A stretch of 64,000 nucleotides of DNA from an uncultured Aquimarina sp. (GTDB lineage Bacteria > Bacteroidota > Bacteroidia > Flavobacteriales > Flavobacteriaceae), in assembly GCA_947496555.1 (NCBI GenBank), contig CANMDH010000015.1, forward strand, positions 1 through 64,000. The letters are read 5' to 3'. How positions within the stretch are numbered: position 1 is the stretch's first letter; the number at the start of each line of letters is the position of its first letter. The position numbers and the translations under genes are program-made. A model generated the notes under the pieces. The model made no database searches and was not told where the DNA came from. It worked only from the letters and a program-made list of their open reading frames with translations. Positions 15,815 through 24,623 of this stretch are shown here, piece by piece.

Positions 15815-17065
15815 ATGGAGCCCCATTTGCGAGCCAAAGGAAAACATTTTTATGCGATTGGTCTCAGCTATCAAAAAGCTGATGCCGAGGTAAGAGGATA
15901 TTTTAGTGTAGGTGATGACGCTAAAAAAAATATTCTCTCTCAGGCCAAAGAAGAGGGGATTTCTTCACTTGTTATTATTTCTACCTGTAATAGAACCGAA
16001 TTATACGGATTTGCAGAACATCCTTTTCAGTTAATCAAATTACTTTGTGAGCATACCCATGGTACTATCGAAGAATTTGAGAAAGTGGCGTACGTGCATA
16101 AAAACGGTGCAGCCGTTTCTCATCTTTTTAAAGTAGGGACAGGTTTGGATAGCCAGATTCTTGGGGATTTTGAGATTATTAGTCAGATAAAAACCAGTTT
16201 CAAACAATCCAAGAAAACAGATATGTTGAATCCTTTTATGGAACGTTTGGCTAATGCAGTAATCCAGGCAAGTAAACGTATCAAAAATGAGACTGAGATC
16301 TCTAGCGGAGCAACTTCGGTAAGTTTTGCAGCGGTACAATATATTTTGGCAAGAGTACCTTATGTTTCTGATAAGAATTTATTGCTGTTTGGTACGGGAA
16401 AAATAGGAAGAAACACCTGCGAAAACCTGGTGAAGCATACCAAAAATGATCATATTGTTTTGATCAACAGAACCAAAACCAAAGCCGAAGAGATTGCCGG
16501 AAAATTTAATTTGGTGGTAAAGGACTATGCCAATATTCAGTCTGAAATTAAAAACACCGATGTACTAATTGTAGCCACCGGAGCTCAAAAGCCAACCATT
16601 TCTAAAGAATTAATTCACTCTGAAAAACCTTTACTAATTCTTGATTTATCAATACCGCGTAATGTGGCAACAGATGTTACCGAGTTATCAAATGTAACCT
16701 TAGTTCATCTTGATGATTTGTCAAAAATGACTGATCAAACGCTACAGCGTAGAAAAGAACATATTCCGCAGGCAGAAAATATCATAGGAGAAATACAAGA
16801 AGAGTTTAATAGTTGGTTAGAAACCCGAAAATTTGCACCAACCATTAAAGCGTTAAAGAATAAACTTACGACACTAAAAGACGCCGAAATTAATTTGCAA
16901 CGCAAGAAATATACTGATTTTGATGAGGTGCAAGCGGATATTATCAGTAGTAGAATTATTCAGAAAATAACGAATCATTTTGCCAATCACCTTAAAGAGG
17001 AAAATACTTCGGCAGATGAGAGCATAGAGCTCATTCAAAAGGTGTTCCAATTACAAAATAAATAG
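15815..17065 (+). CDS. hemA: Glutamyl-tRNA reductase
   Basis: A 416-residue enzyme reducing glutamyl-tRNA(Glu) to glutamate-1-semialdehyde, the committed C5-pathway step. The catalytic cysteine is Cys58 in STCNRTELY; GSQILGDFEIISQIK is the second family signature; the NADPH-binding Rossmann region begins at LLLFGTGKIGRNT; and the C-terminal dimerisation helices follow. Length is normal. It leads an apparent operon with hemC (2-bp gap) and hemD (1-bp gap). Confidence 0.96.
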   Translation: MEPHLRAKGKHFYAIGLSYQKADAEVRGYFSVGDDAKKNILSQAKEEGISSLVIISTCNRTELYGFAEHPFQLIKLLCEHTHGTIEEFEKVAYVHKNGAAVSHLFKVGTGLDSQILGDFEIISQIKTSFKQSKKTDMLNPFMERLANAVIQASKRIKNETEISSGATSVSFAAVQYILARVPYVSDKNLLLFGTGKIGRNTCENLVKHTKNDHIVLINRTKTKAEEIAGKFNLVVKDYANIQSEIKNTDVLIVATGAQKPTISKELIHSEKPLLILDLSIPRNVATDVTELSNVTLVHLDDLSKMTDQTLQRRKEHIPQAENIIGEIQEEFNSWLETRKFAPTIKALKNKLTTLKDAEINLQRKKYTDFDEVQADIISSRIIQKITNHFANHLKEENTSADESIELIQKVFQLQNK

Positions 17066-17067
17066 TC

Positions 17068-17979
17068 TTGGGTAAAACAATTCGCATAGGTACCAGAGAT
17101 AGTGAATTGGCACTTTGGCAGGCCCATACTGTGCAAAACCACCTCGAAAAATTGGGTCATAAAACCCAACTAATCCCGGTTAAATCTACCGGAGATATTG
17201 TTCTTGATAAACCGCTATATGAATTGGGGATCACGGGCATCTTTACCAAAACGTTAGACATTGCAATGTTAAATAACGATATTGATATTGCGGTGCATTC
17301 TATGAAAGACGTACCTACAGCTTTGCCCAAAGGCATTGTAGAGGCTGCCGTGCTCGAAAGAGCCAATGTTAAAGATATCTTGGTGCACAAAGGGCTTGAT
17401 TTTCTAAACAGTAAAGGAACCATTGCCACGGGAAGTTTGCGACGAAAAGCACAGTGGTTGCACAAATATCCTGATCACGAAGTAGTTGATTTACGCGGAA
17501 ATGTAAATACGCGAATGCAAAAGCTTACCAACAGTAATTGGAACGGAGCCATATTTGCAGCTGCAGGATTGGAACGGATCAATTTGAAACCTGAAAATTA
17601 TATCGATCTTGATTGGATGATTCCCGCACCGGCCCAAGGAGCTATGCTGGTGGTTGCCAAAGAAGAGGATACCTATTGCAGAGAAGCTTTGGCAGTACTG
17701 AATCACAAAACAAGTGAAATTTGTGTACATATCGAAAGGGAATTCCTTAGAGAATTAGAAGGAGGGTGTACGGCTCCCATTGGGGCATTTGCCAAGATTA
17801 ATAAAGAGCAGATTTATTTTGTAGGCGCTTTGTTTAGTTTGGATGGAAGTAAGAAAGTAGAAGTTATCAAAGAAGTAAAGATAGGTAGGGAAGAAGATTT
17901 TGGAAAGATCTGTGCACAAGAAGTATTGAATAATGGAGGTAGAGATTTGATGGAGGAGATTAAAACAATGATGAAATAA
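17068..17979 (+). CDS. hemC: Porphobilinogen deaminase (hydroxymethylbilane synthase)
   Basis: A 303-residue enzyme condensing four porphobilinogens. Visible marks: IRIGTRDSELALWQA at the start, the catalytic region VHSMKDVPTALP, GSLRRKAQW and DLRGNVNTRM, and LEGGCTAPIGA with the cysteine (about residue 234) that holds the dipyrromethane cofactor. The start codon is TTG, 2 bp after the hemA stop; no ATG is available before the conserved GTRDSELAL motif. Tight spacing and the weak start codon suggest translational coupling to hemA. Confidence 0.95.
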   Translation: MGKTIRIGTRDSELALWQAHTVQNHLEKLGHKTQLIPVKSTGDIVLDKPLYELGITGIFTKTLDIAMLNNDIDIAVHSMKDVPTALPKGIVEAAVLERANVKDILVHKGLDFLNSKGTIATGSLRRKAQWLHKYPDHEVVDLRGNVNTRMQKLTNSNWNGAIFAAAGLERINLKPENYIDLDWMIPAPAQGAMLVVAKEEDTYCREALAVLNHKTSEICVHIEREFLRELEGGCTAPIGAFAKINKEQIYFVGALFSLDGSKKVEVIKEVKIGREEDFGKICAQEVLNNGGRDLMEEIKTMMK

Positions 17980-17980
17980 A

Positions 17981-18634
17981 TTGGAGAACCATACCACTAT
18001 ACTCTCAACCAAAAAACTTTCAACTTCTCAAAAAGAATTATTGCTTAATTCTGGGATTGGTTTTGTAGCATATGATGCAATAAAGATTGAACTTTTGAAG
18101 ATTGATAAACTCCCAGATGTACAAAATGCAATTTTTACAAGCAAAAATGCAGTGAAATCGATTCTAAGCTCTGGAACAAACATTTCAAACTGCTTTTGTG
18201 TTGGAGAAAACACCAAAAAACTTTTGGAAGAAAAGGGACAAAAAGTGATTGAAATTGCTCAAAATGCTTCAGATTTGGCCAAAATAATTGTAAAAAAATA
18301 TAAAAATGAGTCTTTTTTGTTTTTTTGTGGAAATTTAAGAAGAAACGAATTGCCTGATTTGTTAAAACAGTATAATATGACCTTAAATGAACAAATTGTG
18401 TACAAAACACATCCAAATTCAAAAAAATTTGATCGTTCGTTTGAGGGTATTTTGTTTTTTAGCCCGTCCGGAGTTCAAAGTTTCGTTTCAGAAAATAATA
18501 TAGATAATAGTATTGCTTTTTGCATAGGAAATACTACCGCTTCTGAAGCAAAAAAATATACAGATAAAACAATAATTGCAAACAAACCCACCGTCGAAAA
18601 TGTAATTGTGCAAGCGGTGAAGTATTTTAAATAA
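17981..18634 (+). CDS. hemD: Uroporphyrinogen-III synthase
   Basis: A 217-residue protein in the expected place after hemC. HemD is poorly conserved; the two-domain alternating pattern is visible, with AIFTSKNAVKSIL, CVGENTKKLLEEKG, FFCGNLRRNELPDLL and GILFFSPSGVQSFVSENN, the last being the best family signature. It cyclises hydroxymethylbilane with ring D inversion. The start codon is TTG, one base after the hemC stop, and no ATG is available near the N-terminus. Short compared with many family members (about 240-270 residues). Confidence 0.88.
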   Translation: MENHTTILSTKKLSTSQKELLLNSGIGFVAYDAIKIELLKIDKLPDVQNAIFTSKNAVKSILSSGTNISNCFCVGENTKKLLEEKGQKVIEIAQNASDLAKIIVKKYKNESFLFFCGNLRRNELPDLLKQYNMTLNEQIVYKTHPNSKKFDRSFEGILFFSPSGVQSFVSENNIDNSIAFCIGNTTASEAKKYTDKTIIANKPTVENVIVQAVKYFK

Positions 18635-18644
18635 AAAACGAATT

Positions 18645-18669
18645 GTCATTCCTGTGCAGGCAGGAATCC
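18645..18669. repeat. REP-like palindrome between hemD and hemE
   Basis: TCATTCCTG-TGCAGG-CAGGAATCC, with 7-bp facing arms (ATTCCTG/CAGGAAT). It lies in the otherwise compact hem operon and could act as an mRNA processing or stability hairpin. Confidence 0.65.
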
Positions 18670-18690
18670 AATTTTTGTATTAAGTAATAA

Positions 18691-18717
18691 AAGATCCCGA
18701 ATCAATTTCAGGATGAT
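18691..18717. repeat. Second REP-like palindrome overlapping a possible hemE start
   Basis: GATCCCGAA-TCAAT-TTCAGGATGA forms a hairpin with one mismatch in eight pairs. Its last bases contain an ATG at 18713 in frame with hemE; the native start is taken to be ATG 18725. Confidence 0.6.
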
Positions 18718-18724
18718 AGAAAAT

Positions 18725-19750
18725 ATGATTAAAAACGACCTATTTCTTAAAGCATTAAAAGGAGAAACCGTAGATCGTCCACCGGTATGGATGATGCGAC
18801 AAGCAGGAAGATATCTTCCTGAATTTATGGTATTAAAGAAAAAGTATGATTTCTTTACTCGTTGCCGAACACCAGAATTGGCTGCAGAGATAACTGTGCA
18901 ACCTATTGATATCATTGGCCCTGATGCTGCCATTTTATTTAGTGATATTTTGGTGATCCCCCAGGCCATGAATATCGAGGTAGAGATGAAAGAAGGTATT
19001 GGCCCATGGCTACCAAACCCAATACGATCATTAAAAGATGTAGAACAAGTTGTGGTACCCGATGTATATGAAGAATTGGGATATGTAATGGATGCCATTA
19101 AATTAACCAAAGAGCGTCTTGATAATCGCGTTCCTTTAATTGGTTTTGCTGGATCACCTTGGACCATCTTATGTTATGCTGTACAGGGACAAGGATCTAA
19201 GAATTTTGATAAAGCCAAAGAACTTTGTTTCACACAACCTGAAGCTGCACACCAATTATTACAAAAAATAACCGATACCACTATTGCCTATTTAAAAGCC
19301 AAAGTAACTACTGGTGTAAATGCTGTTCAGGTATTTGATAGTTGGGGAGGCATGTTATCACCAGTAGATTATCAAGAATTCTCCTGGAAATACATACAAC
19401 AAATCGTAGATGCCCTTAAAAATGAAACCGAAGTGATCGTTTTTGGTAAGGGATGCTGGTTTGCATTACAGGAAATGGCAAAATCAGGAGCAGCTGCATT
19501 GGGAGTTGACTGGACTTGCTCTGCTCGCAATGCTCGTTATTTGACCGGTGGAAATATAACTTTACAAGGAAATTTTGATCCCTCGAGATTACTATCTCCA
19601 CCCGCAGAAATTAGGAAAATGGTAAAACAAATGATCGACGAATTTGGTAAAGATAGATATGTAGCTAATCTAGGACATGGAATTTTACCTAATATACCCG
19701 TGGATAATGCCAAAGCATTTGTAGATGCAGTAAAAGAATACCGAGGATAA
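18725..19750 (+). CDS. hemE: Uroporphyrinogen decarboxylase
   Basis: A 341-residue enzyme converting uroporphyrinogen III to coproporphyrinogen III. Family marks: [18 protein letters not shown] near the N-terminus, the catalytic region [41 protein letters not shown], and [12 protein letters not shown] at the end. An upstream in-frame ATG at 18713 belongs to a REP-like palindrome, so the start at 18725 ([14 protein letters not shown]) was chosen. Confidence 0.95.
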   Translation: MIKNDLFLKALKGETVDRPPVWMMRQAGRYLPEFMVLKKKYDFFTRCRTPELAAEITVQPIDIIGPDAAILFSDILVIPQAMNIEVEMKEGIGPWLPNPIRSLKDVEQVVVPDVYEELGYVMDAIKLTKERLDNRVPLIGFAGSPWTILCYAVQGQGSKNFDKAKELCFTQPEAAHQLLQKITDTTIAYLKAKVTTGVNAVQVFDSWGGMLSPVDYQEFSWKYIQQIVDALKNETEVIVFGKGCWFALQEMAKSGAAALGVDWTCSARNARYLTGGNITLQGNFDPSRLLSPPAEIRKMVKQMIDEFGKDRYVANLGHGILPNIPVDNAKAFVDAVKEYRG

Positions 19751-19754
19751 GAGA

Positions 19755-20246
19755 ATGAATGCCTGGAGCCTTGTAAAACAATTTAGCTATAAGCAATTAT
19801 TTAAGTTATCATTGTTGGCGCTTCAAAAACCCTTGTATATTAATCCTACTTTACGCGCTACACGACAAACCATAAGTATCTGCAATTCCCATTACAAAGA
19901 CCGCCATCATAAAAACGGAAAAGCCAATGCGTTTAGACATGCTTTGTGGAATATCATGATATGTCAAAGTGTTTTCAAAATCAATAAAAATGAAGCAAAA
20001 TCCCTTAATTGGGCCAAAAAAATCACCGATTTACACGAAAAGTTAATGCCAAACGAACCATTGGCCGAAGCAATGGATTTACACAATAATAAGATTGGAA
20101 GACTTCATTTCGAAACGGTAAAAAGTGGTTCGATAGAAGAAATAGTAACTTTTTTAAATGGGATTACTGAAAATGCGAAGAAAATTTCAGAAATTAAAGA
20201 GATAGAAAACTATAAAAATGATTTGGTGTATCTTTTGGAAGCGTAA
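19755..20246 (+). CDS. DUF6973-like protein in the hem operon
   Basis: A 163-residue soluble protein with no signal. It contains the HHKNGKANAFRHALWNIMIC segment and AEAMDLHNNKIGR, together characteristic of a small uncharacterised Bacteroidota family (DUF6973-like). The several conserved histidines suggest a metal site or hydrolase-like function, but this is a guess. It starts 4 bp after hemE and precedes an EI24-like membrane protein and hemF, so it is probably co-transcribed with them. Confidence 0.65.
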   Translation: MNAWSLVKQFSYKQLFKLSLLALQKPLYINPTLRATRQTISICNSHYKDRHHKNGKANAFRHALWNIMICQSVFKINKNEAKSLNWAKKITDLHEKLMPNEPLAEAMDLHNNKIGRLHFETVKSGSIEEIVTFLNGITENAKKISEIKEIENYKNDLVYLLEA

Positions 20247-20342
20247 TAATAAAGAAATCTGAAACAAAATTCTTCAAGATGCTACTAATTTAATAAGTAA
20301 ATCAACCTGTCCACCTTGGATGGGTTAAAAAAATAGTTAGGT

Positions 20343-21131
20343 ATGTTCAAAAATATCATCAATGGAATCAAAGCTTATTTTGGAACCTTTAAGCTTATTT
20401 CAAAACTTGGTTTATGGAAGTATTTTGCAATTCCAATTTTGATTAGCGTAGTTACCGGATTGTCTTTTGTAGCCTTAGCATACTTTTTTTCGGATAATTT
20501 GGGATTATTAATTGCAAAAATATGGCCATGGGATTGGGGAGCAGAGACTTTTGCTACTATAAGTACCTATATTGGCGGACTATTGATCTTGGTTCTGGGA
20601 TTGATCTTGTACAAACATATCGTGATGGCGCTATCAGCACCATTTATGAGCCCTGTTTCAGAAAAAGTGGAGGCTCATTTATTGGGAGAAACCAAACATA
20701 TTCATCGCAATACTTCTTTCAGGCAACAATTGGCAAGAGGTATCCGTATTAATGTGCGAAACCTGGTTAGAGAATTGTTATTTATGATCCCTTTACTTAT
20801 CATAAGCTTTATACCGGTGATTGGGATTCTAGGTACGATCCTAATATTTTTGATTCAGGCGTATTATGTTGGTTTTGGTAATATGGATTATACCATGGAG
20901 CGACATTTTAATTATAAAGAAAGTATTCAGTTTGTAAGAAAACATAGAGGAGCGGCTATCGGTAACGGGATTGTATTTGTTTTAATGCTTTTTATACCTA
21001 TCATTGGTTTTATTATTACACTTCCTATTTCGGTTGTGGCAGCTTCGACTGAAACGGTAAAGATTTTAGACGAAAAGAAATTGATAGCGAGCAGGAATAC
21101 TTCGGAAAAACCAAAAGAGATTAAAGAGTAG
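20343..21131 (+). CDS. EI24/CysZ-like membrane protein
   Basis: A 262-residue protein with four to six hydrophobic segments. It matches the EI24 (CysZ-like) family: an N-terminal FKNIINGIKAYFGTFKLISK lead, the MALSAPFMSPVSEKVEAHLL loop between membrane segments, and a later FLIQAYYVGFGNMDYTMERH stretch. CysZ is a sulfate channel, but flavobacterial members beside hem genes have no established substrate. It lies between a DUF6973-like gene and hemF. The end is a charged cytoplasmic tail. Confidence 0.78.
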   Translation: MFKNIINGIKAYFGTFKLISKLGLWKYFAIPILISVVTGLSFVALAYFFSDNLGLLIAKIWPWDWGAETFATISTYIGGLLILVLGLILYKHIVMALSAPFMSPVSEKVEAHLLGETKHIHRNTSFRQQLARGIRINVRNLVRELLFMIPLLIISFIPVIGILGTILIFLIQAYYVGFGNMDYTMERHFNYKESIQFVRKHRGAAIGNGIVFVLMLFIPIIGFIITLPISVVAASTETVKILDEKKLIASRNTSEKPKEIKE

Positions 21132-21152
21132 CCTTTTTGATTGCAAAATATA

Positions 21153-22055
21153 ATGAAAGATAAATTTTATAAGTACATACAAGACCTTCAGGATTCTATC
21201 ACCTCAAAACTCGAAGAAGTTGATGGTAAGGCAAAATTTCAACAAGATGTATGGAAACGCCCCGAAGGTGGAGGTGGAAGAACCCGAGTAATCGAGAACG
21301 GAAGTGTGTTTGAAAAAGGAGGAGTAAATATTTCTGCGGTGCATGGTCCCCTTCCAGTAGCGATGCAAAGTTATTTTAAAGTAGGCGATGTTGATTTTTT
21401 TGCATGTGGTTTGTCTTTGGTCTTACACCCGGAAAACCCAATGGTACCCACGGTACATGCCAATTGGCGATATTTTGAGATGTATGATAAAGGTGGAACT
21501 ATCGTAGACAGCTGGTTTGGTGGAGGTCAAGATTTAACACCTTATTATTTATTTGAAGAAGATGCAAAGCATTTTCATCAAGTTTGTAAGACATCTTGCG
21601 ATAAACATAATCCGGAATTTTATCCTTTGTACAAGAAAAAGTGTGATGAATATTTCTACAATACGCATAGAGGAGAAGCCAGAGGTATTGGCGGCTTGTT
21701 TTTTGATTATTGTAAGCAAACAGATCAAACGTCGATGCAAAACTGGTATGATTTTGTAACCGAAGTAGGAAATAGCTTTCTAGAGGCGTATGTTCCTATT
21801 GTAGAAAGAAGAAAGAACTCAACGTATACCGAAGAACATAGAAATTGGCAGGAAATTCGTCGAGGGCGTTATGTAGAATTTAACCTGGTTCATGATAAAG
21901 GAACACTATTTGGACTAAAAACAAATGGTAGGATTGAAAGTATACTAATGAGCCTTCCACCCCGCGTACAATGGCGGTATGATCACCATCCAAAACCGGA
22001 AAGCGAAGAAGAAAAATTAGTTAAAGTGCTTAAAAAATCCGTTGAATGGCAATAA
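21153..22055 (+). CDS. hemF: Oxygen-dependent coproporphyrinogen III oxidase
   Basis: A 300-residue enzyme making protoporphyrinogen IX with molecular oxygen, the length of E. coli HemF. Marks: WKRPEGGGGRTRVIENGSVF, ISAVHG, HANWRYFEM, DSWFGGGQDLTPYY, RGIGGLFFDY and RRGRYVEFNLVHDKGTLFGL. The start is ATG 21153; a TTG at 21141 would add four residues. Its use implies aerobic heme synthesis. It is the last hem gene of the cluster; hemB, often nearby in this group, is not present. Confidence 0.96.
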   Translation: MKDKFYKYIQDLQDSITSKLEEVDGKAKFQQDVWKRPEGGGGRTRVIENGSVFEKGGVNISAVHGPLPVAMQSYFKVGDVDFFACGLSLVLHPENPMVPTVHANWRYFEMYDKGGTIVDSWFGGGQDLTPYYLFEEDAKHFHQVCKTSCDKHNPEFYPLYKKKCDEYFYNTHRGEARGIGGLFFDYCKQTDQTSMQNWYDFVTEVGNSFLEAYVPIVERRKNSTYTEEHRNWQEIRRGRYVEFNLVHDKGTLFGLKTNGRIESILMSLPPRVQWRYDHHPKPESEEEKLVKVLKKSVEWQ

Positions 22056-22080
22056 TTCGATTTTTTTTACTATCTTGCGG

Positions 22081-22109
22081 CTCAATCAATTACATTTTAG
22101 TTGATTGAG
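22081..22109 (+). promoter_or_regulatory. 9-bp perfect inverted repeat upstream of a lipoprotein gene
   Basis: CTCAATCAA (22081-22089) and TTGATTGAG (22101-22109) face each other across 11 bases. It follows TATCTTGC (22071-22078), which resembles a -7 box, so it would fall in the 5' leader of the gene at 22135. It has no T-run and is a poor terminator. Confidence 0.4.
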
Positions 22110-22134
22110 ATTTAAAATTTAACACAAATGCCCT

Positions 22135-22752
22135 ATGAAAAAACTTCTACTATTGTGTATCGTAATTCTTGCTACCGGTTGCGATTATTTATCTAATGGC
22201 GTAGCAGAAAAAAACAAATTTCCTAGAAAGTTCAAGAAAAACACAATCGAGTTTAAGAATAATACGATTCTTCTTACCAGTGGATATACCAAAACCACTG
22301 CCGAAGATTTTGAACAAAGAGTAAATGCACTTGATGATGCGTCGAAATTTAAGAAAATTGCGCTTCAGGAATTAGAAAAAATTCAAAAAAAGAAAGTGGA
22401 TTTCGAAATTTTTTCACACGAAAACAATGTTGAGAATTACATATTTGTGTATGCTTGTGATTTTTACAAATTGGATGAGCATAGAGCTGCAAGAGTAGTG
22501 GCAAGCTTAAACGATCAATTAAAAGACGAATCCAATGTACAGGATGTAAAGTACAAAAGGATTCACGGAAGATATTTCTTCACTCCTACTTCAAAAGTAG
22601 TTAAGTTGAAATACCTTAAAGCTTTTAAAGCACAAAAGAAATTTCAAACTGAATATATCGTAGCTTCAAAGAATGGAGGTATTGGATTATCGATTAGTAA
22701 TCTTGAGGATGTAGATTTTGAAAATTCTATAAAACGCCTAGCCGTAAAATAA
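22135..22752 (+). CDS. Lipoprotein of unknown function
   Basis: A 205-residue protein with a lipoprotein signal (MKKLLLLCIVILATGCDYLS, lipid-bearing Cys16). The mature part is rich in lysine and shows no family I recognise: mixed alpha/beta character with KTTAEDFEQRVNALDD, ENYIFVYACDFYKLDEHRAA and RYFFTPTSKVVKLKYLKAFK. It follows hemF but has its own leader hairpin and ends at a strong terminator, so it is likely a separate unit. Confidence 0.75.
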   Translation: MKKLLLLCIVILATGCDYLSNGVAEKNKFPRKFKKNTIEFKNNTILLTSGYTKTTAEDFEQRVNALDDASKFKKIALQELEKIQKKKVDFEIFSHENNVENYIFVYACDFYKLDEHRAARVVASLNDQLKDESNVQDVKYKRIHGRYFFTPTSKVVKLKYLKAFKAQKKFQTEYIVASKNGGIGLSISNLEDVDFENSIKRLAVK

Positions 22753-22776
22753 AACTGATCAAAGTATCAACCCATT

Positions 22777-22819
22777 AAATGCCGCATATGATTTATTAAC
22801 AAATCTATATGCGGCATTT
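22777..22819 (+). terminator. Rho-independent-type terminator
   Basis: AAATGCCGCATAT (22777-22789) and ATATGCGGCATTT (22807-22819) pair perfectly over 13 bp around a 17-base loop, followed by T-rich sequence. It ends the lipoprotein unit. Confidence 0.8.
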
Positions 22820-22858
22820 TGCTATTTATTTGGTAATTTTTCTTCCAATAAAATAGGT

Positions 22859-23257
22859 ATGAAAAAAATTGTACTACTAATTATTGTCATTTTTCTGATG
22901 AGTTGTGCACGAACCTTAGAACCAACACCAGAGAATATCAATAAAATATTTCTTTCCAAAGATTTTACGTTTGAGTTTCATAAGAAAGATGGCGTTTGCG
23001 AATCATTGAGTTTTAGAAATGACTATTTAGTTTATAAAAGTGATCAACCCACTTTGCGAAGAGAAATTACTTATGATGAGGTTCTTTTGATCAACGATTT
23101 TATCCAAAAAATAGTTAACAAACATGTTAAGGATCTCGATCCCGAAGCCAATTCGCATTATGTTATAAAAAATACAGCTTACAAAGTTATTATCGTACCT
23201 CGACAAGAAGATTTTTATTTTGCAGCTTTGATCAAAACACTAAAATTGGATGGGTAA
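22859..23257 (+). CDS. Small lipoprotein of unknown function
   Basis: A 132-residue protein with a lipoprotein signal (MKKIVLLIIVIFLMSCART, lipid-bearing Cys16). The mature part is strand-rich (FTFEFHKKDGVCESLSFRND, NTAYKVIIVPRQEDFYFAAL) with no recognised domain. It lies between a terminator and the convergent histidine kinase gene, 13 bp away. Confidence 0.7.
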   Translation: MKKIVLLIIVIFLMSCARTLEPTPENINKIFLSKDFTFEFHKKDGVCESLSFRNDYLVYKSDQPTLRREITYDEVLLINDFIQKIVNKHVKDLDPEANSHYVIKNTAYKVIIVPRQEDFYFAALIKTLKLDG

Positions 23258-23270
23258 AATATATTACTTG

Positions 23271-24623
23271 TTATTCAAAAAGTAATGTAAACGAAGTCTC
23301 TTTGTTCGTTATAGAGTATACGGTTAGCGTACCACCATGCAAGTGCATAATTTGCTTAGAAAGGCTCAATCCAATTCCGGTTCCTTCATTTTTGGTAGTA
23401 TAAAAAGGAACAAAAATTTGATTCATAATCTCTGGAGGAATACCTGGTCCATTGTCTCTTATGATAATATACTTTTTACCTTTTTCATTAATTCCTGAGA
23501 TAAACTGCAGCTGTGCATTGGCAGTCTCCTTTAATGCTTGAATAGCATTTTTTGAAAGATTCAACAAAACTTGGGTAATTAATTTTTGATCGGCATAGAT
23601 CTCAAGATCTTCTGCCTTAGAAATTAAATCAAATGAAATCGTTTCAAATCCTTTTTCCTGGCTGGCTAGAACTTTTATTTTTTCTAGCAATGGTTCTACT
23701 TTGATGAGTTCTTTATCGGGAGCAGGAACATTTAAAAAACTTCGATATGACTGTACAAAACTCATCAGGTCGTTACCTTGGTTCTTGATAACCTCTAATC
23801 CCTTGGCAGCATTATATATTTTGTTTTTATCAATTTCATCGGCCATTACAATGCCTTTTTCATCTTTAAAATAACCTAAAATGGATTCTGAAATAGAAGT
23901 GATCGGTGTTACCGAATTCATGATTTCATGAGTTAGGACCCGTATTAATTTTATCCATGAATCGGTTTCCTTTTTATCCAGCTCATCATTAATATCCTGA
24001 ATGGTAATTAAGTTCAGTTTTTCTTTGTTTAATAGAATTTTGTTGGATTTTATAGCTAATTGAATGGTTTCTCGCTCATTGGTAAACTGAAAAAGCTTTC
24101 GCTCAAAAGGCTCTATATTTTTAAATAGGTAGTAAAGCTTCTCATCGACCTGAGCCAGTTGCTTGATGTGGTTTAAAGGAGTATAGTTCAGTAAATTTTC
24201 TACTTTGGGATTTGCAAAAAGAATATGTCCTTTATCATTAAAGGTTAGCATACCGATTTCAGCTTGTTTTATTATTTCCTGATAGTATTGTTCTTGTGCC
24301 TGATTTTTTAAATACACCGCTTGCATCATGTTATTAAGGGTGTTAAGGCTATGATTTAATTCGTTAAATGAGCCTACATCTCCTTTTTCTGGAAATCGAA
24401 GTGTAAAATCTTCATTTTTTATAGCGTTAAAAAAGAAGGCTATTTTTCTATTATTATGGTTAAGATACCGGATTAAAAAAATGGTTTGTAAAGAAAATAA
24501 CAAAAACAAAAAAATCGATAAAATATATTGTTGCTTCAGTAAAAAGAATGTCATGATTAAAGCTACAGATGCAAGCATAAGTACTTTAAAAATTAGCTTT
24601 ATGTAAAAATTTTTACTTACCAT
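23271..24623 (-). CDS. Membrane sensor histidine kinase partner of the NtrC-type regulator
   Basis: A 450-residue kinase. Two hydrophobic N-terminal segments (residues about 8-50), a HAMP-like linker, a PAS-like region (about 110-200), then HisKA with the phospho-accepting histidine in LTHEIMNSVTP, and HATPase_c with N box LLNLSKNAIQAL, G1 RDNGPGIPP and G2 GTGIGLSLSKQIM. Between the hydrophobic segments there is almost no periplasmic loop, so it probably senses a membrane or internal signal. Its ATG overlaps the regulator's stop as TGATG, a translational-coupling junction. Confidence 0.93.
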   Translation of the reverse strand: MVSKNFYIKLIFKVLMLASVALIMTFFLLKQQYILSIFLFLLFSLQTIFLIRYLNHNNRKIAFFFNAIKNEDFTLRFPEKGDVGSFNELNHSLNTLNNMMQAVYLKNQAQEQYYQEIIKQAEIGMLTFNDKGHILFANPKVENLLNYTPLNHIKQLAQVDEKLYYLFKNIEPFERKLFQFTNERETIQLAIKSNKILLNKEKLNLITIQDINDELDKKETDSWIKLIRVLTHEIMNSVTPITSISESILGYFKDEKGIVMADEIDKNKIYNAAKGLEVIKNQGNDLMSFVQSYRSFLNVPAPDKELIKVEPLLEKIKVLASQEKGFETISFDLISKAEDLEIYADQKLITQVLLNLSKNAIQALKETANAQLQFISGINEKGKKYIIIRDNGPGIPPEIMNQIFVPFYTTKNEGTGIGLSLSKQIMHLHGGTLTVYSITNKETSFTLLFE

